A stretch of DNA of 38,555 bases from Candidatus Egerieousia equi (GTDB lineage Bacteria; Bacteroidota; Bacteroidia; Bacteroidales; UBA932), in contig JAGHUC010000080.1 in the NCBI GenBank assembly GCA_018065035.1, positions 1-38,555 on the forward strand, given 5' to 3'. Shown here piece by piece: positions 1 to 8,183 of the stretch. The notes under the pieces were generated by a model. It saw only the letters and a program-made list of their open reading frames with translations, had not been told where the DNA came from and ran no database searches. The translations under genes and the position numbers were made by a program. The number at the start of each line of letters is the position of its first letter. The stretch's first letter is position 1.

Positions 1-236
1 AACGGAATTGATATTACAAAAAGGGCATTGTATCTGAAAGCCTGGACTATGTTGAGGTGCAGCAGCTGATATAACGCCCGTTGTGAACCGCATCCGGGAC
101 ATTCAAGTCCTGTGAGCAGATAGAACGGACATTGAGGAAAGGGATAATCCTCAGGATTGAAAGAATAGTATACAAAAACCCCAAGGACAGCGGCAATGGC
201 TATGCCAATTAATATTGTTGTCCTTGGGATTCGCAT
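1..236 (-). CDS. DUF2752 membrane protein (partial, runs off the left edge)
   Basis: About 78 residues are visible before the window edge; the C-terminus is missing. The protein starts with a hydrophobic segment (about residues 7-25). It then shows the DUF2752 signature, a CPFYLLTGLECPGCGSQRA block at about residues 36-54 with paired cysteines (CPGCG) followed by a leucine-rich helix (YQLLHLN). DUF2752 proteins are small inner-membrane proteins of unknown function. The start is the ATG at 234-236, only 12 bases after the stop of the CD225 gene, so the two are probably co-transcribed. The DUF2752 plus CD225/TM2 neighbourhood is common in Bacteroidetes, which supports the call. No biochemical role can be given. 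Confidence 0.8.
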   Translation of the reverse strand, partial: MRIPRTTILIGIAIAAVLGVFVYYSFNPEDYPFPQCPFYLLTGLECPGCGSQRALYQLLHLNIVQAFRYNALFVISIP

Positions 237-248
237 TTTAATATCAGA

Positions 249-605
249 CTATAAGTTCTCCAGAAACCCTGCAAAAACTCCGAGCACCATCAGGATAATC
301 CATATAATGGCGAAGAGTATCATGCAGCCACCGCTGATGAAAAGCCATAGTTTGGCTGTCCTGTTCTTCTGCTCGGATTCATTGAACATCCTGTTTCGCA
401 GATATTCGTCACTTGCAGCAAGCGCGCAGTTGTACAGATTGTTGGACTGAACTGAATACACGATTGCTATGATGCCGCCTATCTGGCAACAGAAGATTGT
501 GCACAGGATGGACCAGATCATATAATTGCTGTGTGATGGCAGATAATATCTGCGCTCCTGACGAGGCTCGTTCTGAGGCTCCGGCTGAGGGTCGAGTATT
601 TCCAT
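249..605 (-). CDS. CD225/dispanin family small membrane protein
   Basis: 118 residues. A hydrophilic Pro/Glu/Arg-rich N-terminus (residues 1-25) leads into the dispanin pattern: SNYMIWSILCTIFCCQIGGI (a first membrane segment with a double cysteine), then an AIVYSVQSNNLY stretch and an amphipathic linker with SEQKNRTAKLW, then a second membrane helix near the C-terminus. This order (Pro/Asn, helix, CC, AIVYS, polar linker, helix) is that of the CD225 family (PF04505), whose bacterial members have no established function. It lies between the COG0523 GTPase and the DUF2752 gene, all leftward with gaps of 40 and 12 bases, suggesting one transcript. Confidence 0.85.
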   Translation of the reverse strand: MEILDPQPEPQNEPRQERRYYLPSHSNYMIWSILCTIFCCQIGGIIAIVYSVQSNNLYNCALAASDEYLRNRMFNESEQKNRTAKLWLFISGGCMILFAIIWIILMVLGVFAGFLENL

Positions 606-645
606 GGTATTCGTTTTGAAGGTTTATTTTGCGTAAGAATTATCC

Positions 646-1809
646 TTAATCCTGAAGGCAGAAATCCAGTGCCTCAAAGATTTCCTTTTTATTCAGGTGC
701 TGGCCGATGAACACTATCTTCTGCATCCTGTCACCATAAACAGGATCCCAGTCACGTGCCAGCAGCGGCTCCTCCTCGAGTTTCTCCATCAGTTCATCGT
801 GAGGCATCGTGGCATACCATTGTCCTATCTCCTTCAACGACACCTGGCTCCCGGCCTGCTCGAAAAGATAGCACTGATCAATCTGGTCGCTGAAATAGCA
901 GATGCCCTTTGTCCTGATTATACCCTTTGGCCAATGTTTGGCAAGGAAGCTGTCGAATTTATTTATGTTCAGAGGTTTGCGTCTGTAGTACACGAATGTG
1001 CTTATGCCGTACTCCTCAACCTCTCCTTCCTCATCATTGTGCTCGTGGTGGTGGTGATGATGTTCGTGCTCCTCAGCAGGAGCCTCATCCTCAAGGGCGT
1101 GAATCCAGGCCGCCGATGTTGATACGCTCTCGTAATCGAAAAGCTCGGTGTAGAGAATGTTTTCAAGATCGGTTTCCCCCCAGTCACACTCAATTATCTT
1201 TGCCTTTGGCTGTATAGTCCTTACAATCTGCCTGATTGTACCAAGCTCCTCCTTTGTGACCTCGGAAGCCTTGTTCAACAGGATTATGTTACAGAACTCT
1301 ATCTGCTGAATCACCAGATTCTCAATGTCGTCTTCAGCTATGGTTCCACCAAGAAGATTCTTTGCGCATCCGAACTCATCCTTCATCCTCAAGGCATCAA
1401 CAACGGTCACAATGCAGTCAAGGGATGCAATGCCGAACTTGGTATATCCCGGACCCATTGATGGAATGGAGCAGATGGTGCGGGCGATAGGCTCTGGCTC
1501 GCATATTCCGCTTGCTTCAATCACAATGTAATCGAAGCGTTTCATTGCCATAATGTCCCTTATCTGCTCAACCAGATTCATCTTGAGGGTGCAGCAGATG
1601 CAGCCGTTCTGCAAGGCCACAAGGCTGTCATCCTTCTCATTCACAACCCCGCCCTTCTCAATGAGCGAAGCGTCAATGTTCACCTCGCCTATATCGTTCA
1701 CTATTACGGCAAACTTTATTCCTTTCTTATTGGCAAGTATCTTGTTCACAAGAGTTGTCTTACCGCTGCCAAGATATCCGGTAAGCAACAGAACCGGTGT
1801 AATGTTCAT
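646..1809 (-). CDS. COG0523/CobW-family G3E GTPase, putative metallochaperone
   Basis: 387 residues. Walker A GYLGSGKTT lies at residues 11-19. The family metal site GCICCTL (CxCC, cysteines 70, 72 and 73) is present, followed by a CobW C-terminal domain. Between the two domains is a His/Glu-rich stretch around residues 245-265 containing six consecutive histidines, typical of zinc-handling COG0523 members. Known relatives (ZigA/ZNG1, YeiR, YjiA, CobW) use GTP to deliver a metal, mostly Zn, to a client protein. Which metal or client applies here cannot be read from the sequence, and no Zur-type operator was recognised in the short 30-base gap upstream. It follows the EamA transporter gene and probably shares its transcript. 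Confidence 0.92.
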   Translation of the reverse strand: MNITPVLLLTGYLGSGKTTLVNKILANKKGIKFAVIVNDIGEVNIDASLIEKGGVVNEKDDSLVALQNGCICCTLKMNLVEQIRDIMAMKRFDYIVIEASGICEPEPIARTICSIPSMGPGYTKFGIASLDCIVTVVDALRMKDEFGCAKNLLGGTIAEDDIENLVIQQIEFCNIILLNKASEVTKEELGTIRQIVRTIQPKAKIIECDWGETDLENILYTELFDYESVSTSAAWIHALEDEAPAEEHEHHHHHHEHNDEEGEVEEYGISTFVYYRRKPLNINKFDSFLAKHWPKGIIRTKGICYFSDQIDQCYLFEQAGSQVSLKEIGQWYATMPHDELMEKLEEEPLLARDWDPVYGDRMQKIVFIGQHLNKKEIFEALDFCLQD

Positions 1810-1839
1810 ATCTCAAAAATTATTCAACAAATATCAAAG

Positions 1840-2880
1840 TTAATATCTTTCCTGCTTTCTGCCAATCCTCCAAGCGAACTTCCTGATTCTGTGATGCTTG
1901 GGCGAAAAGTTCACTATTCCAACGCCTATGAACACCAGAACCGATGCCAGCGCCTTGCCCCAGGTCATTGTGTCAATCCCCGCTGCCAGAGCGGCAAGCA
2001 TGGCAACTATCGGCTGTACGTATGAGTACATGCACACCACCATCGGTTTCAATGTCTTCTGCCCTATTGGAATAAGGAAATAAGCAACGAAGGTTGCAAA
2101 GAAGACAACGCATACTATCTGCCATACAATATCAGACGGCAACTGGGAATAAGGGAGCTCTATCAGGTCCTTTGCCGCAAACGGCAGAGCATACAGTGTG
2201 GCGAACAGGAACATCCATTTCATGAACGTAACAACGCTGTACTTCTGAATCAGCGGCTTGAAAATCCCAACATAGCAGGCAAAGCTGAAAGTGTTCACTA
2301 TCATAAGCAGCACGCCCCATATTGATGTTGACTTTGCACCACCGCCGCCGCTCACCGAGTGCATGACAATGAACAGGACTCCCGCCAGACTAATGACCAG
2401 ACCTATTACACCGTGTCTGGTAATTCTGTCCTTTATTGCAACAGCCGCCACCAGCATGGTCATAATCGGTGTGAGCAAGCTCATGATTGACGCATCAACG
2501 GCCGTACACATTGTAATTGCCTTCAGGAAAGAAATAAGTGTAAGGAAAAGCCCCAGGAATGATGCAAGCGCCACCTTCCACAAATCGGATGGCTCCATCC
2601 TGTTCCTCCTGAGCACAATGCCTGTCTTGTTCTGGAACTCAGCCACCAATACGGAGTATTTCGAACCCTCGGACGCACGCTTCCTGATAGAATCCACAAC
2701 AAACGACAGCATCCAGAAAAGAATCATTGCACCGCCTGTACGCATGCAGAAAAGTGCGAATGGCGATACCATACCGCAGTTGGATATGCTCTTGCACATC
2801 ACTATGTTTATTCCAAAGATCAGGTAGGCAAGCAGACTGGCCCCATTCCCTATCAAGGTACCGGAAACAGAAGATTTCAT
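1840..2880 (-). CDS. EamA/DMT-family inner-membrane transporter
   Basis: About 346 residues with ten hydrophobic segments arranged as two EamA repeats. The first begins LLAYLIFGINIVMCK and the second GVLLMIVNTFSFACYVGIF, separated by a small-residue loop (SGGGGAK). The drug/metabolite transporter superfamily exports or imports small metabolites; the substrate cannot be predicted. A hydrophilic insertion at about residues 65-100 is longer than in most relatives. An in-frame ATG exists at 2905-2907. I prefer the ATG at 2878-2880 (MKSSVSG) because a -7-like box lies at 2887-2894, downstream of the longer start, and because the nine extra residues are not family-like. It leads the leftward set with the GTPase, CD225 and DUF2752 genes. 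Confidence 0.88.
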   Translation of the reverse strand: MKSSVSGTLIGNGASLLAYLIFGINIVMCKSISNCGMVSPFALFCMRTGGAMILFWMLSFVVDSIRKRASEGSKYSVLVAEFQNKTGIVLRRNRMEPSDLWKVALASFLGLFLTLISFLKAITMCTAVDASIMSLLTPIMTMLVAAVAIKDRITRHGVIGLVISLAGVLFIVMHSVSGGGGAKSTSIWGVLLMIVNTFSFACYVGIFKPLIQKYSVVTFMKWMFLFATLYALPFAAKDLIELPYSQLPSDIVWQIVCVVFFATFVAYFLIPIGQKTLKPMVVCMYSYVQPIVAMLAALAAGIDTMTWGKALASVLVFIGVGIVNFSPKHHRIRKFAWRIGRKQERY

Positions 2881-2886
2881 AAGCAC

Positions 2887-2923
2887 CAAATTTATGACAT
2901 TTTTCATTAAAAACGTAAATTTG
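2887..2923. promoter_or_regulatory. Divergent Bacteroidetes -7 elements
   Basis: TAAATTTG at 2916-2923 (+), 24 bases before the editing-domain gene, and TAAATTTG at 2894-2887 (-), before the transporter gene, both match the TAnnTTTG -7 consensus of the Bacteroidetes primary sigma factor. The -33 boxes are weak in both directions. The minus-strand box would give a very short or absent leader. Confidence 0.5.
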
Positions 2924-2946
2924 CGGAAAGATTAGAAGTCAAATTC

Positions 2947-3495
2947 ATGGAAGATTACAACAGAGAGGAAATAAGGAAGAGGACCCTGGATTTTCTGGAG
3001 GCTCACAACATACCGTACGAAATCTACAATCACCCGCCATTGTTCACCATCGACGAGGCACTTGCATACTGGAAGGACATCACTGATTGCGTTCACTGCA
3101 AGAATCTGTTCTTCCGCAACCACAAGGGAAACAGGCACTATCTCGTAAGCATGGAATGCCACAAGGACCTTGACATTCATTCCCTTGAGCACAAGCTTCA
3201 CCAGGGCAAACTCTCCTTTGCCTCCGAAGAACGGATGATGCGCTGTCTGGGCCTGCACCCCGGTTCAGTATCGGCATTCGGTCTGATATCCGACATGGAC
3301 CTGTCAGGAGCCGACCCCAAGGAATTGTTCGAGAACGGACACAGGGTTAAATACTATCTCGACAGTGACCTGCAGAAAGCTGAGAAGATCAGCTTCCACC
3401 CTTGTGAGAACTCGGCCAGCGTGGTGGTTAAAAGAAACGACCTCATCCGCTTCCTTGAAATCTGGGGCGGAGAGGTCGAATGGCTTGATATCTAA
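2947..3495 (+). CDS. ProX/PrdX-type prolyl-tRNA editing (YbaK-domain) deacylase
   Basis: 182 residues. The YbaK/aminoacyl-tRNA editing fold is recognised from NHPPLFTIDEA near residue 28, then CKNLFFRNHKGNRHYLV (family pattern KNLFLxDKKGxxxYLV), LSFASEERM, LGLHPGSVSAFGL and a C-terminal SFHPCENSASVVV. These are the features of free-standing prolyl-tRNA deacylases (PrdX/ProX), which hydrolyse mischarged Ala-tRNA(Pro) in the cytoplasm. The length is close to that usual for the family (about 160-180). It is a lone rightward gene; its stop is only 7 bases from the purD stop, so the two transcripts converge. Confidence 0.9.
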   Translation: MEDYNREEIRKRTLDFLEAHNIPYEIYNHPPLFTIDEALAYWKDITDCVHCKNLFFRNHKGNRHYLVSMECHKDLDIHSLEHKLHQGKLSFASEERMMRCLGLHPGSVSAFGLISDMDLSGADPKELFENGHRVKYYLDSDLQKAEKISFHPCENSASVVVKRNDLIRFLEIWGGEVEWLDI

Positions 3496-3501
3496 GCTGC
3501 C

Positions 3502-4797
3502 TTACTTTTCAAACGCCCAGTGTGCAATGTCACTTCTGTAGAAGAGATTGGAGCACTTGATGCCTGAAACAGCCTTATATACTTTCTCTTTTGCACTGGC
3601 GATAGTTCCTGCACTTGCAACCACCATCATAACGCGGCCGCCTGCAGTAACGAGCCTGCCATCCTCCATTGCAGTACCCATGTGGTAAACACAGATGTCT
3701 TCAGGGACATTGCCTTCTATTGCAAAACCCTTCTCATAATGGGCTGGATATCCTTTGGATGCCAGAACCACGCCCATTGTAACTTCGTTCCTCCAGCACA
3801 GTTCAGCCACGGATTCCTGTGCAGCTTCAGCATCGGCAACATAACTGAAAATGTTGTAAATGTCACTTTCAAGAAGAGGAAGAACAACTTCTGTTTCAGG
3901 ATCTCCGAAACGGGCGTTGAACTCAATGACCTTGATTCCCTGAGGTGTTTTCATGAGGCCGCCATAGAGCACTCCGCTCAGTGGCAGACCCTCCGACACC
4001 ATTGCGGAAGCCGCCTTGCACATTATGTTTGTGTAAGCAAACTGCCTGTCTTCTTCGGTGATGAAAGGAAGACCTGTGTATGCGCCCATTCCACCTGTGT
4101 TGGGGCCCTTGTCGCCATCGTATGCACGCTTGTGGTCCTGTGAGAGAGGCATAGGGAACACTTCCCCGCCCTTTACAAAGCACATGAACGAGAATTCAGG
4201 TCCTGTGAGGAAGTCCTCAATCACCACCTTGTCGGCAGTGTCCGATGAGCTGAAAGCAGAATTCAGGAGCATGTCTGAAAGAGCGGCTTTGGCCTCCTCC
4301 AGATTCTCCGCAATCACAACTCCCTTGCCTGCTGCAAGTCCATCATATTTGAGCACTGCAGGGAAAGGACGTGAAGCAACGTATTCCACTGCCTGCTGAT
4401 AATCGGTGAAACTTCTGTATGAAGCGCTCGGGATGCCATATTTCTCCATGAGACGCTTGGCGAACTCCTTGCTGCTCTCAATCCGGGTTGCTGCTGCTGT
4501 GTGTCCGAAAATCTTCAGACCGGCTGCTCGGAACTCGTCAACGATTCCCTTTGCAAGAGCGGCCTCGGGGCCAACAACGGTGAGGTCGATGCCGTTCTCC
4601 AGCACAAATGCCTTCAGGCCGGCAATGTCGCTGTCCTTGATGGCAACGTTCTCAGCTGACTTGTGCATACCTATGCCGGCATTCCCTGGCGCACAATATA
4701 TGTGTGACACCTGCTGCGAGCGGCTCAATGCGTCCACAATGGCGTGACACCTGCCACCACCGCCCACTACCAGTACTTTCTTGTTCCTGTTCACCAT
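3502..4797 (-). CDS. purD: Phosphoribosylamine-glycine ligase (GARS)
   Basis: 431 residues, normal for the family. PurD joins glycine to phosphoribosylamine using ATP, the second step of purine synthesis. Visible blocks: the N-terminal Rossmann-like loop VVGGGGRCHAI, CAPGNAG, VVGPEAAL, the ATP-grasp segment KYDGLAAGKGVVIA (about residues 151-164), GPEFSFMCF, QDHKRAYDGDKGPNTGGMGA, and FNARFGDPETEVVLPLL with metal/ATP ligands. The first motif is usually GGGGREHA; here a Cys replaces the Glu. It is the last gene of the leftward purine cluster, separated from purH by 173 bases that hold a nested inverted-repeat element, so its expression may be set separately. Confidence 0.96.
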   Translation of the reverse strand: MVNRNKKVLVVGGGGRCHAIVDALSRSQQVSHIYCAPGNAGIGMHKSAENVAIKDSDIAGLKAFVLENGIDLTVVGPEAALAKGIVDEFRAAGLKIFGHTAAATRIESSKEFAKRLMEKYGIPSASYRSFTDYQQAVEYVASRPFPAVLKYDGLAAGKGVVIAENLEEAKAALSDMLLNSAFSSSDTADKVVIEDFLTGPEFSFMCFVKGGEVFPMPLSQDHKRAYDGDKGPNTGGMGAYTGLPFITEEDRQFAYTNIMCKAASAMVSEGLPLSGVLYGGLMKTPQGIKVIEFNARFGDPETEVVLPLLESDIYNIFSYVADAEAAQESVAELCWRNEVTMGVVLASKGYPAHYEKGFAIEGNVPEDICVYHMGTAMEDGRLVTAGGRVMMVVASAGTIASAKEKVYKAVSGIKCSNLFYRSDIAHWAFEK

Positions 4798-4823
4798 ATT
4801 AGATTCTCAATTTTGTTACGTTA

Positions 4824-4946
4824 GTGCGGAAGGTTTCCTGTTTTCGCGTATACCTTCCGCAGTCGCTAAATATAAAATATTGAATTATAAGCAATTATAT
4901 TTTTGAAATGCGGAAGGTCTCTGCAAAAACTGGAAACCTTCCGCAC
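4824..4946. repeat. Nested inverted-repeat element between purH and purD
   Basis: Outer arms 4824-4847 and 4923-4946 are inverted copies of about 24 bases (GTGCGGAAGGTTTCC start) with about three mismatches. Each outer arm also pairs with an inner copy of its end, giving two hairpins: TGCGGAAGGT 4825-4834 with ACCTTCCGCA 4852-4861, and the same pair at 4909-4918 and 4936-4945. The 47-base centre is very AT-rich. It looks like a small REP/MITE-type element and could also form transcript hairpins between purH and purD. No coding potential was seen. Confidence 0.75.
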
Positions 4947-4970
4947 CCTGGTCATATTATGTGAGACACA

Positions 4971-6521
4971 CTAATGTTTGAAATGTCTTACGCCTGTGCA
5001 GAGCATGCAGATTCCGAGTTCATCGGCTTTGGCAATGCACTCGCCGTCACGTATGCTGCCTCCTGGCTGGACTATCGCTGTAACGCCATATTTAGCGGCA
5101 AGGGCAACTGTGTCGTCAAATGGCAGGAAGCCGTCTGAAGCAAGTATCAAGCCGCTTGTGAAGCCTGCGGCCTGAGCCTGCTTGAGAGCAATCTCAGCCG
5201 ACCCCACACGGTTGGTCTGACCGGCGCCAACACCTATGGTGTGACCGTCACGGACAACTGCAATGGCATTTGATTTCACGTGCTTCACTATCTTCCAGCC
5301 GAACTGCATGTCTGACATGATTTCCGCTGCAGGCTGAACCTTGGTAACACACATTTCAGGCTTGAGAGTCTCAACGTATGTGTCCTGCTGCTGAACGAGC
5401 ATACCCCCGGCAACACCTACATACTGTGTCACAGGACTGCTGCTCTTTGTCATATCCACCTGCATCACGCGAAGATTCTTCTTTGTGGCAAGAATCTCAA
5501 GTGCCTCGGGAGTATATGAAGGAGCAATCACAATCTCAAGGAAAATAGGCTTCATTCCAAGGGCAACCTCGGCTGTAAGTTCACGGTTCACACCAACAAT
5601 GCCACCGTAGATACTTACCTTGTCGGCCTCGAAAGCAGCCTGCCATGCCTGCTCGATTGTTGGAGCAACTGCCGCACCGCAAGGGTTCATGTGCTTGAGG
5701 GCAACGCAGAAAGGCTCGTCAAAATCCCTGAGGATAGAGAGCGCGGCATTGGCGTCCTGAATATTGTTATATGAAAGTTCCTTGCCCTGAATCTGTGTGG
5801 CAAAAGGAAGTGCGAACGCCTTGCTTACAGGACTTGTTCCAACGCCTGTGCACTGTGCATAGAAGTTGGCGCTCTGATGAGGGTTCTCACCGTAACGGAG
5901 CGGCTGCTTGATATCGTACTCAAGGAACAGTTTCTCAGGCAGACCGGCCTGTTTTCTCATATATGTTGCAATGCAGGAATCATACTGGGCTGTATGAGTG
6001 TATGCCTTTGCAGAGAGTTTCAGACGTGTCTCGCGGCTTGTGTTTCCGTTGGCCTTGAGCTCGGCAAGCACTGTGTCATAATCAGCAGGATCGCATACGA
6101 TTGTAACGTCACGCCAGTTCTTTGCAGCGCTGCGCACCATTGAAGGTCCTCCGATATCTATGTTCTCTATTGCATCCTCCATTGTCACACCTTCCTTTGC
6201 AATGGTCTGACGGAAAGGATACAGGTTCACAACAACCATGTCAATGGTCTCAATGCCGTTCTCCCTGAGGGTTTCCATGTGCTCCGGAACATCCCTGCGG
6301 GCAAGTATTCCACCGTGAACCTTAGGATGCAAGGTCTTCACCCTGCCGTCGCAGATCTCAGGAAAACCTGTGACCTCGCTTATGCCTATGGTCTTCACGC
6401 CCTTGCTTTCCAGCAATTTCTGCGTGCCTCCCGTGGCAATGATCTCCCAGCCCATTCCCTGAAGTCCGCTTACGAACTCCACGAGGCCGCTTTTATCACT
6501 TACGCTAACTAATGCTCTCAT
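4971..6521 (-). CDS. purH: Bifunctional AICAR formyltransferase / IMP cyclohydrolase
   Basis: 516 residues. It catalyses the last two steps of IMP synthesis. The N-terminal MGS-fold cyclohydrolase domain (about 1-195) shows VSVSDKSGL, ATGGT, GRVKTLHPKVHGGIL and ENIDIGGPSMVRSAAKN. The C-terminal transformylase domain shows YGENPHQ, ALKHMNPCGAAV (catalytic Lys-His), KSNAIAVV, GVGAGQTNRVGSAEIA and the end GVRHFKH, which is typical of a complete PurH. It is downstream of purN by 21 bases and upstream of purD in the leftward purine cluster. Confidence 0.97.
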   Translation of the reverse strand: MRALVSVSDKSGLVEFVSGLQGMGWEIIATGGTQKLLESKGVKTIGISEVTGFPEICDGRVKTLHPKVHGGILARRDVPEHMETLRENGIETIDMVVVNLYPFRQTIAKEGVTMEDAIENIDIGGPSMVRSAAKNWRDVTIVCDPADYDTVLAELKANGNTSRETRLKLSAKAYTHTAQYDSCIATYMRKQAGLPEKLFLEYDIKQPLRYGENPHQSANFYAQCTGVGTSPVSKAFALPFATQIQGKELSYNNIQDANAALSILRDFDEPFCVALKHMNPCGAAVAPTIEQAWQAAFEADKVSIYGGIVGVNRELTAEVALGMKPIFLEIVIAPSYTPEALEILATKKNLRVMQVDMTKSSSPVTQYVGVAGGMLVQQQDTYVETLKPEMCVTKVQPAAEIMSDMQFGWKIVKHVKSNAIAVVRDGHTIGVGAGQTNRVGSAEIALKQAQAAGFTSGLILASDGFLPFDDTVALAAKYGVTAIVQPGGSIRDGECIAKADELGICMLCTGVRHFKH

Positions 6522-6542
6522 ATATCAATGTTTAAAATTTTT

Positions 6543-7124
6543 CTAAATGCTTGCTAACAACTTGTCTATGGTCTCAACATACAACTGATGCTCTATGACC
6601 TGGCCGAGCCTGTGAACTTCGGCGGCATCGGAACCATCGTAGTAGAAGGCCCTCTGATCTATTATTTTTCCACCGTCGATGGTCTTGTCAACCCAATGTA
6701 TGGTAATACCATAGACTTTCACTCCGTAGGCAACGGCATCCTCCACGCCGTGCGCCCCCTTGAATGAAGGGAGAAGTGCAGGATGGATATTGATTATCCT
6801 GCCCTCGTATGCATCCAGCAGCGTATGGGCAACTATACGCATATATCCGGCAAGGCAGATCAAGTCAACCTCCTTGCTGCGCAGGAGTTCAACCACCCTG
6901 GCCTCATAGTCCGCTTTCGTCGGGAATGACTTCGGTGAGGCCACAAAACTCTCGATTCCGAAACGTTCCGCTCTCTCAACAACCAGTGCGCCCGGCTTAT
7001 CGCAAACCATAAGCACAATCTCAGCCTTTCCCGCAAGAAGTCCGTCCTTGCAGGCCTGGGCAATTGCCTCAAAGTTTGTTCCGCTGCCGCTTGCAAATAC
7101 TGCAAGTCTCTTCAATACGCCCAT
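6543..7124 (-). CDS. purN: Phosphoribosylglycinamide formyltransferase (GART, folate type)
   Basis: 193 residues, standard size. It transfers formyl from 10-formyl-THF to GAR. The sequence shows AVFASGSGTNFEAI at the N-terminus, CLAGYMRI, the catalytic block INIHPALLPSFKGAHGVEDA, and ITIHWVDKTIDGGKIIDQ (His and Asp of the active site). Its ATG is one base past the purM stop, so the pair is probably translationally coupled. No formate-dependent PurT is seen in the cluster. Confidence 0.96.
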   Translation of the reverse strand: MGVLKRLAVFASGSGTNFEAIAQACKDGLLAGKAEIVLMVCDKPGALVVERAERFGIESFVASPKSFPTKADYEARVVELLRSKEVDLICLAGYMRIVAHTLLDAYEGRIINIHPALLPSFKGAHGVEDAVAYGVKVYGITIHWVDKTIDGGKIIDQRAFYYDGSDAAEVHRLGQVIEHQLYVETIDKLLASI

Positions 7125-7125
7125 C

Positions 7126-8151
7126 TCAAATGATATTTACACCCGGAACATCTGTAACCTTGCCAATGACAGAGGCTTTCTCGCCACAGTTCTCAAGTAT
7201 TGAAATGACTTTGGCTGCATCCTGCTGGTCAACAACTGCCACCATACCAATGCCCATGTTGAAAATGTTGAACATCTCCCTGTGAGGAACACCGCCCCAT
7301 TTCTCCAGCATCTTGAAAACAGGAAGTATCTCCCAGGTACCTTCCTTTATCTCAAGGCCCTGGCCTTCGTGGAGCACTCTTGGTATGTTCTCATCGAAAC
7401 CGCCGCCTGTAATATGGCATATTCCGTGAACATCCACGTTACGGATTACCTCAAGCATCTGCTTCACGTAGATTCTTGTAGGGGTGAGAAGCACTTCACC
7501 AAGTTTCCTGCCACCGAACTCAGGAATTGAATCCTCGTAGTTCAGAGCGGCGTCTGCAACAATCTTGCGGACGAGCGAGAAACCGTTTGAATGAACACCG
7601 CTTGAAGCAACGCCAACAAGAACATCACCCACCTTCACCTTGCTGCCGTCTATGAGTTTGGATTTCTCAACAACGCCTGTAGTGTAACCTGCAATGTCAT
7701 ATTCGCCATTGCCGTACATTCCGGGCATCTCAGCTGTTTCGCCGCCTATGAGTGCGCAGCCTGCCTGACGGCATCCTTCAGCAACACCGGCAACGATTGC
7801 CTCAACCTTCTGGGGAACATTGTGCCCCAGAGCAACATAGTCAAGGAAGATAAGCGGCTCTGCACCCTGTGCAAGGACATCGTTCACACACATTGCAACT
7901 GCATCAATACCAATGGTATCGTGCTTGTCCATTGCAAAGGCAATCTTCAGCTTTGTTCCAACACCGTCTGTTCCGCTTACCAGAACAGGCTCCTTCACAT
8001 TAAGTGAAGAAAGGTCGAACATTCCTCCAAAGGAACCGATATTGCCCATCATTCCCTTGCGTGCGGTTGATGCAACGTGCTGTTTAATTCTGCGGACAAC
8101 TTCGTATCCTGCCTCAAGGTTTACACCTGCGTTTTCGTAACTTTTTGCCAT
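7126..8151 (-). CDS. purM: Phosphoribosylformylglycinamidine cyclo-ligase (AIR synthetase)
   Basis: 341 residues, normal length. PurM closes the imidazole ring (FGAM to AIR, ATP-dependent). Family blocks: [84 protein letters not shown] and FNMGIGMV. It lies 32 bases downstream of purF and is directly followed by purN. Confidence 0.97.
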   Translation of the reverse strand: MAKSYENAGVNLEAGYEVVRRIKQHVASTARKGMMGNIGSFGGMFDLSSLNVKEPVLVSGTDGVGTKLKIAFAMDKHDTIGIDAVAMCVNDVLAQGAEPLIFLDYVALGHNVPQKVEAIVAGVAEGCRQAGCALIGGETAEMPGMYGNGEYDIAGYTTGVVEKSKLIDGSKVKVGDVLVGVASSGVHSNGFSLVRKIVADAALNYEDSIPEFGGRKLGEVLLTPTRIYVKQMLEVIRNVDVHGICHITGGGFDENIPRVLHEGQGLEIKEGTWEILPVFKMLEKWGGVPHREMFNIFNMGIGMVAVVDQQDAAKVISILENCGEKASVIGKVTDVPGVNII

Positions 8152-8183
8152 ATATCTTTATTTTTTATTTTTTCTGAAACATG

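Noticed and set aside
697-1122. 141-residue ORF opposite the COG0523 gene
   Set aside because: Antisense shadow; its valine-rich stretch is the reverse of the poly-His segment.
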